Of a DNA stretch of 62,097 nt, positions 38,269 through 47,783 are shown piece after piece. This stretch comes from a virus. The stretch is taken from IMG/VR virus record IMGVR_UViG_3300023181_000031, positions 1 to 62,097 of that record, one strand, 5' to 3'. A program made the position numbers and the translations under genes. The notes under the pieces were generated by a model, which was given only the letters and a program-made list of their open reading frames with translations, made no database searches and was not told where the DNA came from. Numbering within the stretch: the stretch's first letter is position 1; every line of letters starts with the position of its first letter.

Positions 38269-39126
38269 ATGGCTGATACAACTTTAGTAAGTTATTCATG
38301 TAATCCACTAGCCGAACAACTAGGCAATTTAGGTATAAATATAGGTGTCGGGGGTACTGTTTTAGAGTATGCACCTAGAGACAATGTAAATATTACCTAT
38401 AATGGTACTCTAGGATGGAGACCCGTTGGAATGTCAGAAACAGCAATTAACTTTGTTTTCGCTGCTGAGTATGCAAATTTACAAACTGGTATGGTTGCTA
38501 AAACACAAGATGTTAAACAAACATCTATTGATTTAACTGTTGATGTTTCTATTATGGCTGCTACTCAAGAAGGTAAAAGAATGGCTCTTGGTTATGCTAA
38601 ACAAGTAGTTATATTACCTACAACACCTGTAAGCACAACTGTTGACGGTGATGTAGTATTACCTAATGATAACGGATTCTATGAAGTAGGTTTAACCGCT
38701 GTAACTGGACTTAACCCAGGTGATACAGTTGGAATAGTTACAGGTGATGCAACTTATGGAACTGAAGAAGAATTCGCAGATATTTTATCTATTGACACAG
38801 TTTTAAAAGTAATAAGATTAAAAACACCTATATTTCAATTACCTGCTGACGGTGCCGCTGTTAGAAAAGTTAAAGAAATTAGATTGTTTGTTGAAGCTTG
38901 TTCAGATATGCCTGATAGACAATTTAGAATTGTTAAATATAACAGATCAAATAGAAAACCAGTTGTTGAGCATGCTCAAGATATGGTTATTAGTGGTTTT
39001 AGTGGTGTAACTAACGCTAACGATGCCGCTACTACTTACGGTTTTCAATTACGTGGTAAAGCTAATTTCGATATTGCTACTAATACTTATAGCCTATCAA
39101 GCTATAACGAGTTAAAAGCCGCTTAA
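38269..39126 (+). CDS. Major tail tube protein
   Basis: 285 aa, beta-rich, with a strong AGGAGG site. It is flanked by hairpins, and followed by the frameshifted chaperone pair and tape measure, the canonical order for tube, chaperones, tape measure. It contains KQTSIDLTVDVSIMAATQEG and a Gly/Asp-rich inserted domain at about 130-190. No tail sheath gene is present, so the tail is non-contractile. Confidence 0.85.
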   Translation: MADTTLVSYSCNPLAEQLGNLGINIGVGGTVLEYAPRDNVNITYNGTLGWRPVGMSETAINFVFAAEYANLQTGMVAKTQDVKQTSIDLTVDVSIMAATQEGKRMALGYAKQVVILPTTPVSTTVDGDVVLPNDNGFYEVGLTAVTGLNPGDTVGIVTGDATYGTEEEFADILSIDTVLKVIRLKTPIFQLPADGAAVRKVKEIRLFVEACSDMPDRQFRIVKYNRSNRKPVVEHAQDMVISGFSGVTNANDAATTYGFQLRGKANFDIATNTYSLSSYNELKAA

Positions 39127-39165
39127 ATTTTTCTTCCAAAATCAAACATGTTTAAACCATATAGG

Positions 39166-39183
39166 GCAGTAACCTTTTACTGT
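39166..39183 (+). terminator. Hairpin after the tail tube gene
   Basis: CAGTAA/TTACTG with CCTT loop and an outer G-T pair, followed by T-rich sequence. Weak terminator or 3' processing element. Confidence 0.45.
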
Positions 39184-39220
39184 CTTATATTTTTATTATA
39201 AATAAAGGAATATATATTAA

Positions 39221-39859
39221 ATGACAAAGTATGAAAATGGTTATTTAGAGCCAGACGATTTAAAAACAATTTATCTTAACGGTAACAAAGCTACTCTAAT
39301 AAAAATAAGTGATTTTGCTGATAGATTAGCCGATGAATTTAATGTTAGCGTAGATCAAATCAAAGAATTTTTTCTTAATCAAAAAACTGAAACATTTGAA
39401 GAAAAGAATTATAAATCTATTGCTAGTACTTGGAATCAAGCGGGTAAAGAAGCTCAAGAAGAGTACAAAGAAGCTAATCCTGATTTAGATTATGATAGAG
39501 TTCAATCTTTAGCTGATAGCTTAGAAACTAAATCCAAAGAAAGTATAGAAAAAACTTTTGAGGTAGTTAATAAAGTTAAATCTCTTTTAAAATCAGAAAT
39601 AACAAACAATAATAACAAAGGATTTTTTAATGATTTAATTGATATTTTAGATTGTGCTACTAACAAACATATTACTAAAGAGATCTTAGAAAATACAAGT
39701 ATAAGCATTTTATTAGAAATGTTATTTAATATAATACTTCAAACACAAAATGAGACATCAAGAAATTTTTTAATAAACAGAGGGGTGAAGTACGTTTATA
39801 CGCTAGTTTCCCCTATATTGAACTCTACACTAACAGGGTTAAAGAATATTATGAGATAG
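39221..39859 (+). CDS. Tail assembly chaperone (short form)
   Basis: 212 aa, helical, between tube and tape measure genes. A slippery TTTTTTA at 39766-39772 near its end allows a -1 shift into an overlapping open frame. This form equals lambda gpG in role: it binds the tape measure during tail assembly. Confidence 0.85.
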   Translation: MTKYENGYLEPDDLKTIYLNGNKATLIKISDFADRLADEFNVSVDQIKEFFLNQKTETFEEKNYKSIASTWNQAGKEAQEEYKEANPDLDYDRVQSLADSLETKSKESIEKTFEVVNKVKSLLKSEITNNNNKGFFNDLIDILDCATNKHITKEILENTSISILLEMLFNIILQTQNETSRNFLINRGVKYVYTLVSPILNSTLTGLKNIMR

Positions 39860-40260
39860 TTTTAAATGATTTTAACAAAAGTGATTTTGATATATTTGAC
39901 CGTAAAACTTTAAATGATATTGAAACACTTTTAAGACATAATTACTTTTCACAATTTTGGATTGAAAAACAAACTATAGCTACATTAATAGAAAAATGGT
40001 TAGTTATTCAACAAGATAAATTTATAGAAAATGCTACAGAATGGTTTACACGTACGCTATTTGATATAGATTCTAAATCTAAAGAAAAATCAAGTACTAA
40101 ATTAAAAGACGAAAAAACACAAGCGGCTATTGATTTATCAAGATCAGTAATAGAAAAAAAATATTTTCGTATAAAAAAAGACGGTCTTGATAAAGACGGA
40201 AATATACAATATGAAGGTGTGAACCTTCTACAATTTAAACGATTAAGAGGTATAGAATGA
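39221..40260 (+). CDS. Tail assembly chaperone, -1 frameshift fusion (G-T like)
   Basis: At T-TTT-TTA (39766-39772, in phase with the zero frame) ribosomes can slip -1. The new frame is open from 39754 to the TGA at 40258-40260, giving 184 + 162 = 346 aa. The added part (NKQRGEVRLYASFPYIELYT ... LLQFKRLRGIE) has no start codon of its own close to its beginning. This is the lambda gpGT arrangement, and it explains an otherwise uncovered 400-bp stretch. Confidence 0.85.
39766..39772 (+). other. Programmed -1 frameshift site TTTTTTA
   Basis: The heptamer U UUU UUA follows the X XXY YYZ rule in the correct reading phase, at the 3' end of a tail chaperone gene with an overlapping -1 frame. Confidence 0.85.
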
Positions 40261-40748
40261 TAGAGAAATATCAACCAAAACAAATTTTATTATCACTAGG
40301 CTTAAGCGATCATGGAACTAGTACTATATTAAAAGATAAAGATTTTAAATATATTACAAGTACTAAAGATAAATTAGACAAAGATAAAGTAAATGTAATT
40401 ATGTTTAGAAAAAATAGGGCTGAAGGTTTTGATTATCCTGATAGTTTTGAAACATCTGTAAATATGATTAATTCTTTCGATAATTTAAAAGGTCTTTATC
40501 AACCACAAATGGAAAAATTAAAAGAAAGTTCAGATATGGACAATAAAGTTATTACAAATGAAAATAGTAATATAGGTATTGCCCTTATTTATTCAAAATC
40601 AGCACCTAAAAAAGAAGATGATAAAAAAGAAAAATCAGAACTAGTTAAAAATGATCCGCCGCCTTCAACAACTATTATAAGTAAAGATGAAAAATTATCT
40701 GAAATTGTAAATACAACCGAAGACGCTAAAACTAAAAAAACTAAGTAA
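40257..40748 (+). CDS. Hypothetical tail-region protein, 163 aa
   Basis: MIEKYQPKQILLSLGLSDHG, then a Lys/Glu-rich and Pro-containing C-terminus. Its ATG overlaps the fusion stop as ATGA. It could be a minor tail protein. Not recognised. Confidence 0.62.
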   Translation: MIEKYQPKQILLSLGLSDHGTSTILKDKDFKYITSTKDKLDKDKVNVIMFRKNRAEGFDYPDSFETSVNMINSFDNLKGLYQPQMEKLKESSDMDNKVITNENSNIGIALIYSKSAPKKEDDKKEKSELVKNDPPPSTTIISKDEKLSEIVNTTEDAKTKKTK

Positions 40749-40755
40749 CTTTCTT

Positions 40756-40797
40756 AATGCTCTTTAGATACGGTCGAAAAGAGCATTTATATTTTTT
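40756..40797 (+). terminator. Hairpin with T-run before the tape measure gene
   Basis: AATGCTCTTT/AAAGAGCATT, 10 bp, 12-base loop, then TATATTTTTTT. It may reduce read-through into the tape measure gene, whose product is needed in few copies. Confidence 0.68.
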
Positions 40798-40812
40798 TCT
40801 AATGGGTGACTA

Positions 40813-43800
40813 ATGGCTTTAAATGATATTCTATTAAAAATACTACTCGATAACGCAGACGCTTTAAAAAAGATTAAGCAAACTATTACAAGTTTTGATG
40901 ATCTAGCAAAGTCTATAAATGGTTTTAATGCTACTACTAAGTCAATGACTAAAGACATGGACGCTTTAGGCGTTAGTATTGGTAAGATTGAAAACAATAA
41001 TAAAAATCTAAGTAAAACTTTTAACGATAATGCTACTAATATAGAGAAACAAGATAATAGCACTAAAACATATCAAAAAACTATTACAAATACTACAGAA
41101 GCTATTCACACCTTAGAAACTAATATAAAAGGTCAGATAGCTAGTATTAACAGTAATACAACAGCTATTAAGGGTAATATACAAGCTTTACAAACTGAAA
41201 ACTCTTTTATCAATAGTAATAACACAGCTATCAAAGGAAATATAGCCGCTTATAACTCACAAACAACCGCTATAAATGGTGATATAAAAGCACTTCATAC
41301 TTTAGATACTTCTATACAAGGTAATATTAGTAATTTAAATTCTAATAAAACCGCTATACAGGGTAACATCGGAGCATTACACACGCTCGAAACAGCTATC
41401 AAAACTGAAAAAGTAGTAATAGAGGGAGCTGTACAAGCTTTAAACGCTGAAAATGTTGTTATTAATAACGTAACAAATAATATTATACGTAACTCAACCG
41501 TTGTAAGAGAACAAACAAACGTTTATCAAGGTTTTCAGAATGTTATATGGGAAGTTCAAACAGCTTTTAACGCTTTAGGTAAAGTAATTAATCAACTTAT
41601 TGATTCACCATTTATCGAGTGGGGGCGTCAGGTTGAGGTTAATTTTAGAAACATGAATAGTATTGGCTTAGAAACTGAGGAACAATTTAAACAAACTAAG
41701 CAAGCAGTATATGACCTGGCAAATAAAGAAGGATTAGCAAATCTAAACGATTTATCCGATGGTTTACGTGAGATATATTCAAGTGGCTATGAAGGAAAGC
41801 AAGCACTAGAATTACTAGAAGCCGCTAATCAAGGTGCAGGGGCAGGTTTAGCACAAACAGCCGAGCAATTACATGCTACAATTAGTATTCTCCATTCTTA
41901 CGGATTGGCGACGTCTGAGGCGGCACGAGTTAACAATATTCTCGTTAAAACTGTACAAGACGGTGTCGTTACATTACCTGAGTTATCAAGATATATAGGT
42001 CAAGCTGTGACCTTAGCACCTGCATTTAAAAAAGCAAATGGGGAAACAGCGGTATCACTTGATCAGGTTGCGGCTGCAATAGTTGGAATAACTAGACAAG
42101 GTTTGAACATATCAGAGACCACAGTAGCAATAAATCAATTATTTAAAACATTCTTAGACCCTGCTAAAGAAGCTAAAGAGTTAGCCGATAGTTTAAATAT
42201 TGATCTATCAAGTAAGGCTTTTAGTGAGCGTAATTTTGCGGAAGTAATACAAGATGTATTAGCAAAAACTAATGGGCCAGATCAAGACGACCTTTTAGGT
42301 AAATTGTTCGGAAATATTAGAGCATTAAAGGGTTTATTTAAATTAGCTCGTGATGACGCACAATTTTTTAAACAAGAAATCGACGTAATAATGTCAGATT
42401 ATGACAAGCAAAATAACGCTCAAAAAGGTGCTTTAGCTGAACAAAGAAAAACATACGATCAACATTTAAAAGCTTTAACTTTACGTTGGGAAGTTGCAGC
42501 ACAAAATTTATTTGATATAGCGAAATTTCTTGCCGCTCCATTTATTGCTATAGTAGATACTTTAATACAAACTTTTAATTTACTTCCTGGATGGTTTAAA
42601 ACTCTTGTAGCGGGTTTTGTTGTAATAACTTTTAATGCGGGTGTTTTAGCCGCTGCATTTGTAACACTTAAATTATCTGCTATGGCGGCTATGAAAGCTT
42701 TACTAATTGTAGGTGTAGAAGCGGAAATATTAGCAAAAGGGTTATATCTACTTAGAACGGCTGCTATAGCCGCTTGGAGTTATTTAGTAATTCCCGCTGC
42801 TGTTTTTGTAGGATTAAATTTATTTAATGAATGGTTAAAAAGTGTAGATACACCATTATCAAGAGCTATATCAAAAGTTATGGATTATGTAGACGCAATA
42901 AATTTACTTAAACAAGCTGCTGAAAGTTTATCTACTGAAAGTGCTGTAATTGAAAACTCTAAAAATTATAATAAATCTATTGACGAAGCAAATAAAAAAG
43001 TAGCGGAATTACTTAAATTAGAAGAAGAAAGATTTGCAGTAGGAAAAAGGTTAACCTCTTTAGAAAAATATGAACTTGCTAGAGCTTCACTTGTTCTTGA
43101 TCCTGTAGGAAATAAAAACTTTGCTCAGGAATATGCTAAAGATTATTTAGCAGAAATTAAAGCCGCTAAAGATAAAGAAAAAGCTATAAAAGAAGTAACT
43201 ATCAGAGGTATAAATGAACGTAAACAATTATCTGAAGACGCATCAAAAACTATAGGACAATTAGAAGATAAATATTTCAAAAGAACATTAGATAAACACG
43301 ACTATAATATTAATAAAGCAAAAGTAGATAGAGACGCTGAATTAAAACAAATACAAAATGCTTACGATCAACAAATTGACTTAGTAGATAAAAATGGTAA
43401 TAAGTATAAACTTACTGAAGAAAAATACAGAGATATAATCTCACGTATTAATGCCTCTTATGATGAAAAAGACAAAACATTACTTAAAGCAAAAAATGAT
43501 TATATTACCGCTGAAAATGAAAAGGCTTTAAGAAAACAAGAAGCAGCTAGAAAGAAATATATTGATAATGTAAATATTAAATTTGATCCTAATGTTTTAC
43601 AAGCTAAAACTAATATAAATGAAATAGAATCAGATACACAACATTCAGATCAAGAAAAACAAAAATCATTAATAGCTCAATATAAATATTTACAGGATTT
43701 ATACAACCTCAAAAAAACATTCTTTACTAAAGATGGTGAAGAGTATAAAAAAGCTCAATTACAAGCTAGTGAATATACTGAAAAAATAGCTAAAGTACAA

Positions 43801-46800
43801 TATCAAGCAACCGTACAAGGTTATCAAGATAGATTAGAAAAAGCTAAGGAATTTACTCAGGATCAAACCGAGTTAGAAAATATTTCTATTGAAGACAAAG
43901 CAAAGAAAATAAAGTTAGCTCTTAACTCTGAAAAGATTATTTATACTCAAATGTCTAAAGATTTAAAACTATCTTTTAATGAAAGACAAGCCGCTAATAA
44001 AAATATTCTTGCTATAGATAAGCAATTAAATAAAAATAAAATAGATTTACAAAAACAATCATTAGATGAACAAATCAACGAAGAAAAAAGAGCTAATAGT
44101 GCATTAGAAACAGAAACTAACAACCGCATTAAAAATGATGAGATAAGAGAAAAAGAAGCCAATGATTTAAGAATTAATGTAGCTAATTTACATCTTAAAG
44201 AATTAAATGCACTCTTAAGAAAAGCTGAAAAAGAAAATAACATTAGTGTTATAAAATCATTAAAAGATGAAATTACAACTACTAAAAATGCTAAGAGTGA
44301 ATTAATAACAAACTATAAACAAATAGCTGAAGAAAGACGTAAAATCGAAGTAGAACAAAGCCAACAGTCTATACAACAACTTATAGCTAATGATGATAAA
44401 TTGTATCAACGTAAATTACAATTTATACAAGATAATGTACAACAAAACGAAATAGCTTACCAACAACAATTAACAACCGATTCAGATTACTATAATAAAC
44501 AACTAGCTTTTATTGATGCCGAAATCGAAGCTGAAAAACAAAAACAATCTTTAATTTATTTTGATAAAGATTATTTTGATAATTTAGAAGCTAGTAGAAG
44601 ACGTATTGCTTTATTAAATGAAGCTAGAATTAATAAAGAATTTGAAGCTGAAAAGAAACTATATCAAAATAAATTAGATTTTATTAACGGTATAGGTCAA
44701 GCATTACAACAATCTAATAATGCAACTGTACAAAGTTTCGGAAATTTAGCTAATAGTGTGGGTAATGCTTTTAGTAGTGTACCTGGAATATTAACAGATA
44801 TCACAAAGGCTATGAGTGGCGATTTTTCAGGCGTAATAGTTAGAGTATTAAATGAAACTGTAAGAATAACAAATAGTTTAGGTAGTGCATGGGATAACTT
44901 TAATAAAGGTGCTGCTAAAGGTAAAGAAGGTATGCAAGATATCTTAAAAGCTTCTAATGATCTATTAAGAGCTGTGCCTTTTGTGGGTGATATGCTAGCT
45001 GATTTTTTCAAAACGGCAACAAATATATTAGGATTAACAAAATCAGATAAAGAAATAGAAGATAATAATAAACTTATTAATTCTACTTATGAACTAGCAA
45101 AGGTTAAATTACAAACCGCTGATAAAACATCTAAAGGAGAGATAGAGCTTGAAAATTTAGCTTATGATAACGCTATACATAATCTTAACCAAGAAAAATT
45201 AAACGCTCAGGATTACGCTAATAAAAAAGAAATTATAGAGATACAACATCAAGAAAAACTAAGCGAAATAAGACAAAAAGCAAGTGAGAAAGATCTCGAA
45301 ATAACACAAGCACTTATGACTAGTCAATTAAAATTAAATGATAGTTATAGAAATAAATTATTAAATAATACTTTAAGCGGAATAACTAAACTTATAAACC
45401 TTACTAATCAATTAGCTAGAGGAGAAATTACACAAGATCAATTTAATAAATTAGCACAAACTAATCAAAACGAAGTTAACTCAAATGATGATAGTATACG
45501 TTTAAGCGAAGTTGCAAAACAAATATCATTAGACGCTAAAGTAGCTAAATCATATATAGAAACACGTGAAGACTCTGAACAAAAAAGTATAGATCTAGCT
45601 AATAATGCTTTTAATGAGCGTAAAGCTATTTTAGATGCTGAGTTAAAATATGGAAAAATTCAACAGGCTGAATATGATAGAGAATTAATAATAGCTCAAA
45701 ATAATCGTTTAGTTGCTATGAAATCTAACGCAAAAACTGCTAATAAAGATATTGTAGAAGCTAACGAAAAAAATTATAAATCTGAGTTATCTATTATTGA
45801 TAAATTTTACGGTGAAAAAAGACGTAAACTTGAACAAGACGTACAAAAAGAAATAGATATAATTCAAGATAAAAACAATAAACTTAGACAATTAGACGAA
45901 GATAGACAAACAACATTAGAACAAAAACAAACTAGATTAACCGCTTTTAATAATGCTTTAGCTGATCCAAATAATCAACGTACAGCAGATTTTTATAGAG
46001 CTAATCCCGAGGATTTTGAGAATGGCTTTAATGGAAATACAGCAGCTAGACAAAACCTAGAAGCTGGATTTAATGCGGGTACTGTAGATTTTGATTCGTA
46101 TATGCGTCAACGTGCCTCACTTGGTTTAAAACAATATCAATATTATACAGAACAAGCTAAAAAAATACTTGATCCTAAAGAACGTCAAGAAGCTTTAAAC
46201 AAGGCTATCGCAGGTCAAGAAGAATTTTACAATTTTGTATTTGATAAAGATAAAGAAAAAATAGAACTAGAAGCCCGTCAAGCTGAAAAACGTAAGCAAG
46301 AAAAGCAAAAAGAATTAGACGCTATATTAATTCTTGAGAAGCAGGCTATATCTAAGTTAGACGCCGCTTATAAAAATTCTGCGGGCTTGTATAAGGACGT
46401 TTTTGTGCAAGCTACTCAATCTTGGGTGGATTTTGCTCAGGCTGCAATTAATGATATTGATTTATCTAACTTGATTAAAAAAGCTACGAATGATATAGCA
46501 CAAACTACACAAGGTGTTACAGGTAGTAATAATATTAGTAATCCTCAACCACAAGCGGGATATAACAGCGGTACAGGTACGGTAAATATTCCGATACCAC
46601 TTCCAGGCGGTGGATTTGTAAATATTCCAATACCTGTACACGCTCCAACTAATCAAAATATAGGCTCTACAACTGCTAACAGTACTAATAACTTAGGCTC
46701 TAATTCTAATTTATCTATAGATGAACAAATCAGACGTTTAACTATTGATGACGCAAATATAGAACGTGCTAAGCGTGGTATGCCTTTATTAAAATATCAT

Positions 46801-47097
46801 GGTGGTGGTGATACCCCTACAAGTGGCGGTGAGTTTTTTGCATTAATGAAACCAAAAGAAACAGTATTTAATGAAACTCAACGAAATGAAGTACACAGTG
46901 GAATATTAAACCTAGTTAGAGAAGCAAACGCAAGACCTTCTAATAATTACAATAATAGCTCTAAAAATATAACTGTTGTTTTTAATCCTGTATTACATAA
47001 TGTTGATCTCGCTAATAGTCCAATGCTTCAAGCTACTATGAAAAATGAATTTAATGTGTTTAAAAATGATTTACAAAATACTATTTTAGGTAGGTAA
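40813..47097 (+). CDS. Tail tape measure protein
   Basis: 2094 aa, the largest gene. The N-terminal coiled coil contains a ladder of about 20-residue repeats (TAIKGNIQAL, TAIKGNIAAY, TAINGDIKAL, TAIQGNIGAL) at residues ~100-220. The core at ~260-560 (NKEGLANLNDLSDGLREIYS, ETAVSLDQVAAAIVGITRQG) matches the TP901-type tape measure family. Hydrophobic segments at ~585-670 come next, then very long charged helices, and a Gly/Pro-rich C-terminus with a metal-like KYHGGGDTP. At about 0.15 nm per residue it predicts a tail near 300 nm. Confidence 0.95.
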   Translation: MALNDILLKILLDNADALKKIKQTITSFDDLAKSINGFNATTKSMTKDMDALGVSIGKIENNNKNLSKTFNDNATNIEKQDNSTKTYQKTITNTTEAIHTLETNIKGQIASINSNTTAIKGNIQALQTENSFINSNNTAIKGNIAAYNSQTTAINGDIKALHTLDTSIQGNISNLNSNKTAIQGNIGALHTLETAIKTEKVVIEGAVQALNAENVVINNVTNNIIRNSTVVREQTNVYQGFQNVIWEVQTAFNALGKVINQLIDSPFIEWGRQVEVNFRNMNSIGLETEEQFKQTKQAVYDLANKEGLANLNDLSDGLREIYSSGYEGKQALELLEAANQGAGAGLAQTAEQLHATISILHSYGLATSEAARVNNILVKTVQDGVVTLPELSRYIGQAVTLAPAFKKANGETAVSLDQVAAAIVGITRQGLNISETTVAINQLFKTFLDPAKEAKELADSLNIDLSSKAFSERNFAEVIQDVLAKTNGPDQDDLLGKLFGNIRALKGLFKLARDDAQFFKQEIDVIMSDYDKQNNAQKGALAEQRKTYDQHLKALTLRWEVAAQNLFDIAKFLAAPFIAIVDTLIQTFNLLPGWFKTLVAGFVVITFNAGVLAAAFVTLKLSAMAAMKALLIVGVEAEILAKGLYLLRTAAIAAWSYLVIPAAVFVGLNLFNEWLKSVDTPLSRAISKVMDYVDAINLLKQAAESLSTESAVIENSKNYNKSIDEANKKVAELLKLEEERFAVGKRLTSLEKYELARASLVLDPVGNKNFAQEYAKDYLAEIKAAKDKEKAIKEVTIRGINERKQLSEDASKTIGQLEDKYFKRTLDKHDYNINKAKVDRDAELKQIQNAYDQQIDLVDKNGNKYKLTEEKYRDIISRINASYDEKDKTLLKAKNDYITAENEKALRKQEAARKKYIDNVNIKFDPNVLQAKTNINEIESDTQHSDQEKQKSLIAQYKYLQDLYNLKKTFFTKDGEEYKKAQLQASEYTEKIAKVQYQATVQGYQDRLEKAKEFTQDQTELENISIEDKAKKIKLALNSEKIIYTQMSKDLKLSFNERQAANKNILAIDKQLNKNKIDLQKQSLDEQINEEKRANSALETETNNRIKNDEIREKEANDLRINVANLHLKELNALLRKAEKENNISVIKSLKDEITTTKNAKSELITNYKQIAEERRKIEVEQSQQSIQQLIANDDKLYQRKLQFIQDNVQQNEIAYQQQLTTDSDYYNKQLAFIDAEIEAEKQKQSLIYFDKDYFDNLEASRRRIALLNEARINKEFEAEKKLYQNKLDFINGIGQALQQSNNATVQSFGNLANSVGNAFSSVPGILTDITKAMSGDFSGVIVRVLNETVRITNSLGSAWDNFNKGAAKGKEGMQDILKASNDLLRAVPFVGDMLADFFKTATNILGLTKSDKEIEDNNKLINSTYELAKVKLQTADKTSKGEIELENLAYDNAIHNLNQEKLNAQDYANKKEIIEIQHQEKLSEIRQKASEKDLEITQALMTSQLKLNDSYRNKLLNNTLSGITKLINLTNQLARGEITQDQFNKLAQTNQNEVNSNDDSIRLSEVAKQISLDAKVAKSYIETREDSEQKSIDLANNAFNERKAILDAELKYGKIQQAEYDRELIIAQNNRLVAMKSNAKTANKDIVEANEKNYKSELSIIDKFYGEKRRKLEQDVQKEIDIIQDKNNKLRQLDEDRQTTLEQKQTRLTAFNNALADPNNQRTADFYRANPEDFENGFNGNTAARQNLEAGFNAGTVDFDSYMRQRASLGLKQYQYYTEQAKKILDPKERQEALNKAIAGQEEFYNFVFDKDKEKIELEARQAEKRKQEKQKELDAILILEKQAISKLDAAYKNSAGLYKDVFVQATQSWVDFAQAAINDIDLSNLIKKATNDIAQTTQGVTGSNNISNPQPQAGYNSGTGTVNIPIPLPGGGFVNIPIPVHAPTNQNIGSTTANSTNNLGSNSNLSIDEQIRRLTIDDANIERAKRGMPLLKYHGGGDTPTSGGEFFALMKPKETVFNETQRNEVHSGILNLVREANARPSNNYNNSSKNITVVFNPVLHNVDLANSPMLQATMKNEFNVFKNDLQNTILGR

Positions 47098-47099
47098 TT

Positions 47100-47783
47100 A
47101 TGATAAATAAACAACCTATCTTACTTAAAAAATATAATGCTATTAAATGGATTGATATATCTAATTATATAGATCATAATCAATTACCTGGAAGTAGTGA
47201 CCCTGAAAATAATAGTCTGTATCAATTCTCACTTGGTTTTATTGACCCACAAGACGACAACGGAAATTATATAACTATTGAAAACGGTGACGATATTGCT
47301 ATATTAACAAGTGATAGTACACAAATACTTGATAATTTAAAATTAGGTTGCGTTACTACGAAAACAATTCCGCCCCCTGTTTTAGATTGTTCAAGCGGTA
47401 TAAATAGATTAAAACTTAGTTATTCATTAACAATAACTCAACGTGATTGGTCATTTTATCCACTTCAATTATCTAATAAGGTATTTGATGATAATTCAAA
47501 TTTTCAATATCTTTTAACAATACTAACCTATATTTTTAGCTCTAACTTTGTAAGAGATGATCTAGGCGGGGTAATGGCTAACGGTACAATAATAGATAAG
47601 TTTGTCTTATTAGGTGAAAATATTGAAATGCAAGTTCCCGAGATAGAAGGAATATCAAGAGAGATATTAACAGAAATACTTAATCAAATTGGTTACGCTT
47701 GGGGTGTTCAATCTTTTAGTGAACCTAACGCAGAAACAACAATAAAAACATTCTATCAGGTGGTAATATGGCAACAGGATTAA
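47100..47783 (+). CDS. Tail tip/distal tail protein, 227 aa
   Basis: Beta-rich (LPGSSDPENNSLYQFSLGF, RDWSFYPLQLSNKVFDDN), following the tape measure. Its end overlaps the next gene by 16 bases. Likely part of the tail tip complex; exact family not recognised. Confidence 0.68.
   Translation: MINKQPILLKKYNAIKWIDISNYIDHNQLPGSSDPENNSLYQFSLGFIDPQDDNGNYITIENGDDIAILTSDSTQILDNLKLGCVTTKTIPPPVLDCSSGINRLKLSYSLTITQRDWSFYPLQLSNKVFDDNSNFQYLLTILTYIFSSNFVRDDLGGVMANGTIIDKFVLLGENIEMQVPEIEGISREILTEILNQIGYAWGVQSFSEPNAETTIKTFYQVVIWQQD

Noticed and set aside
43947-45011. Minus-strand frames of about 100 codons under the tape measure gene
   Set aside because: They are shadows of the long coiled-coil reading frame, with no ribosome sites or promoters.
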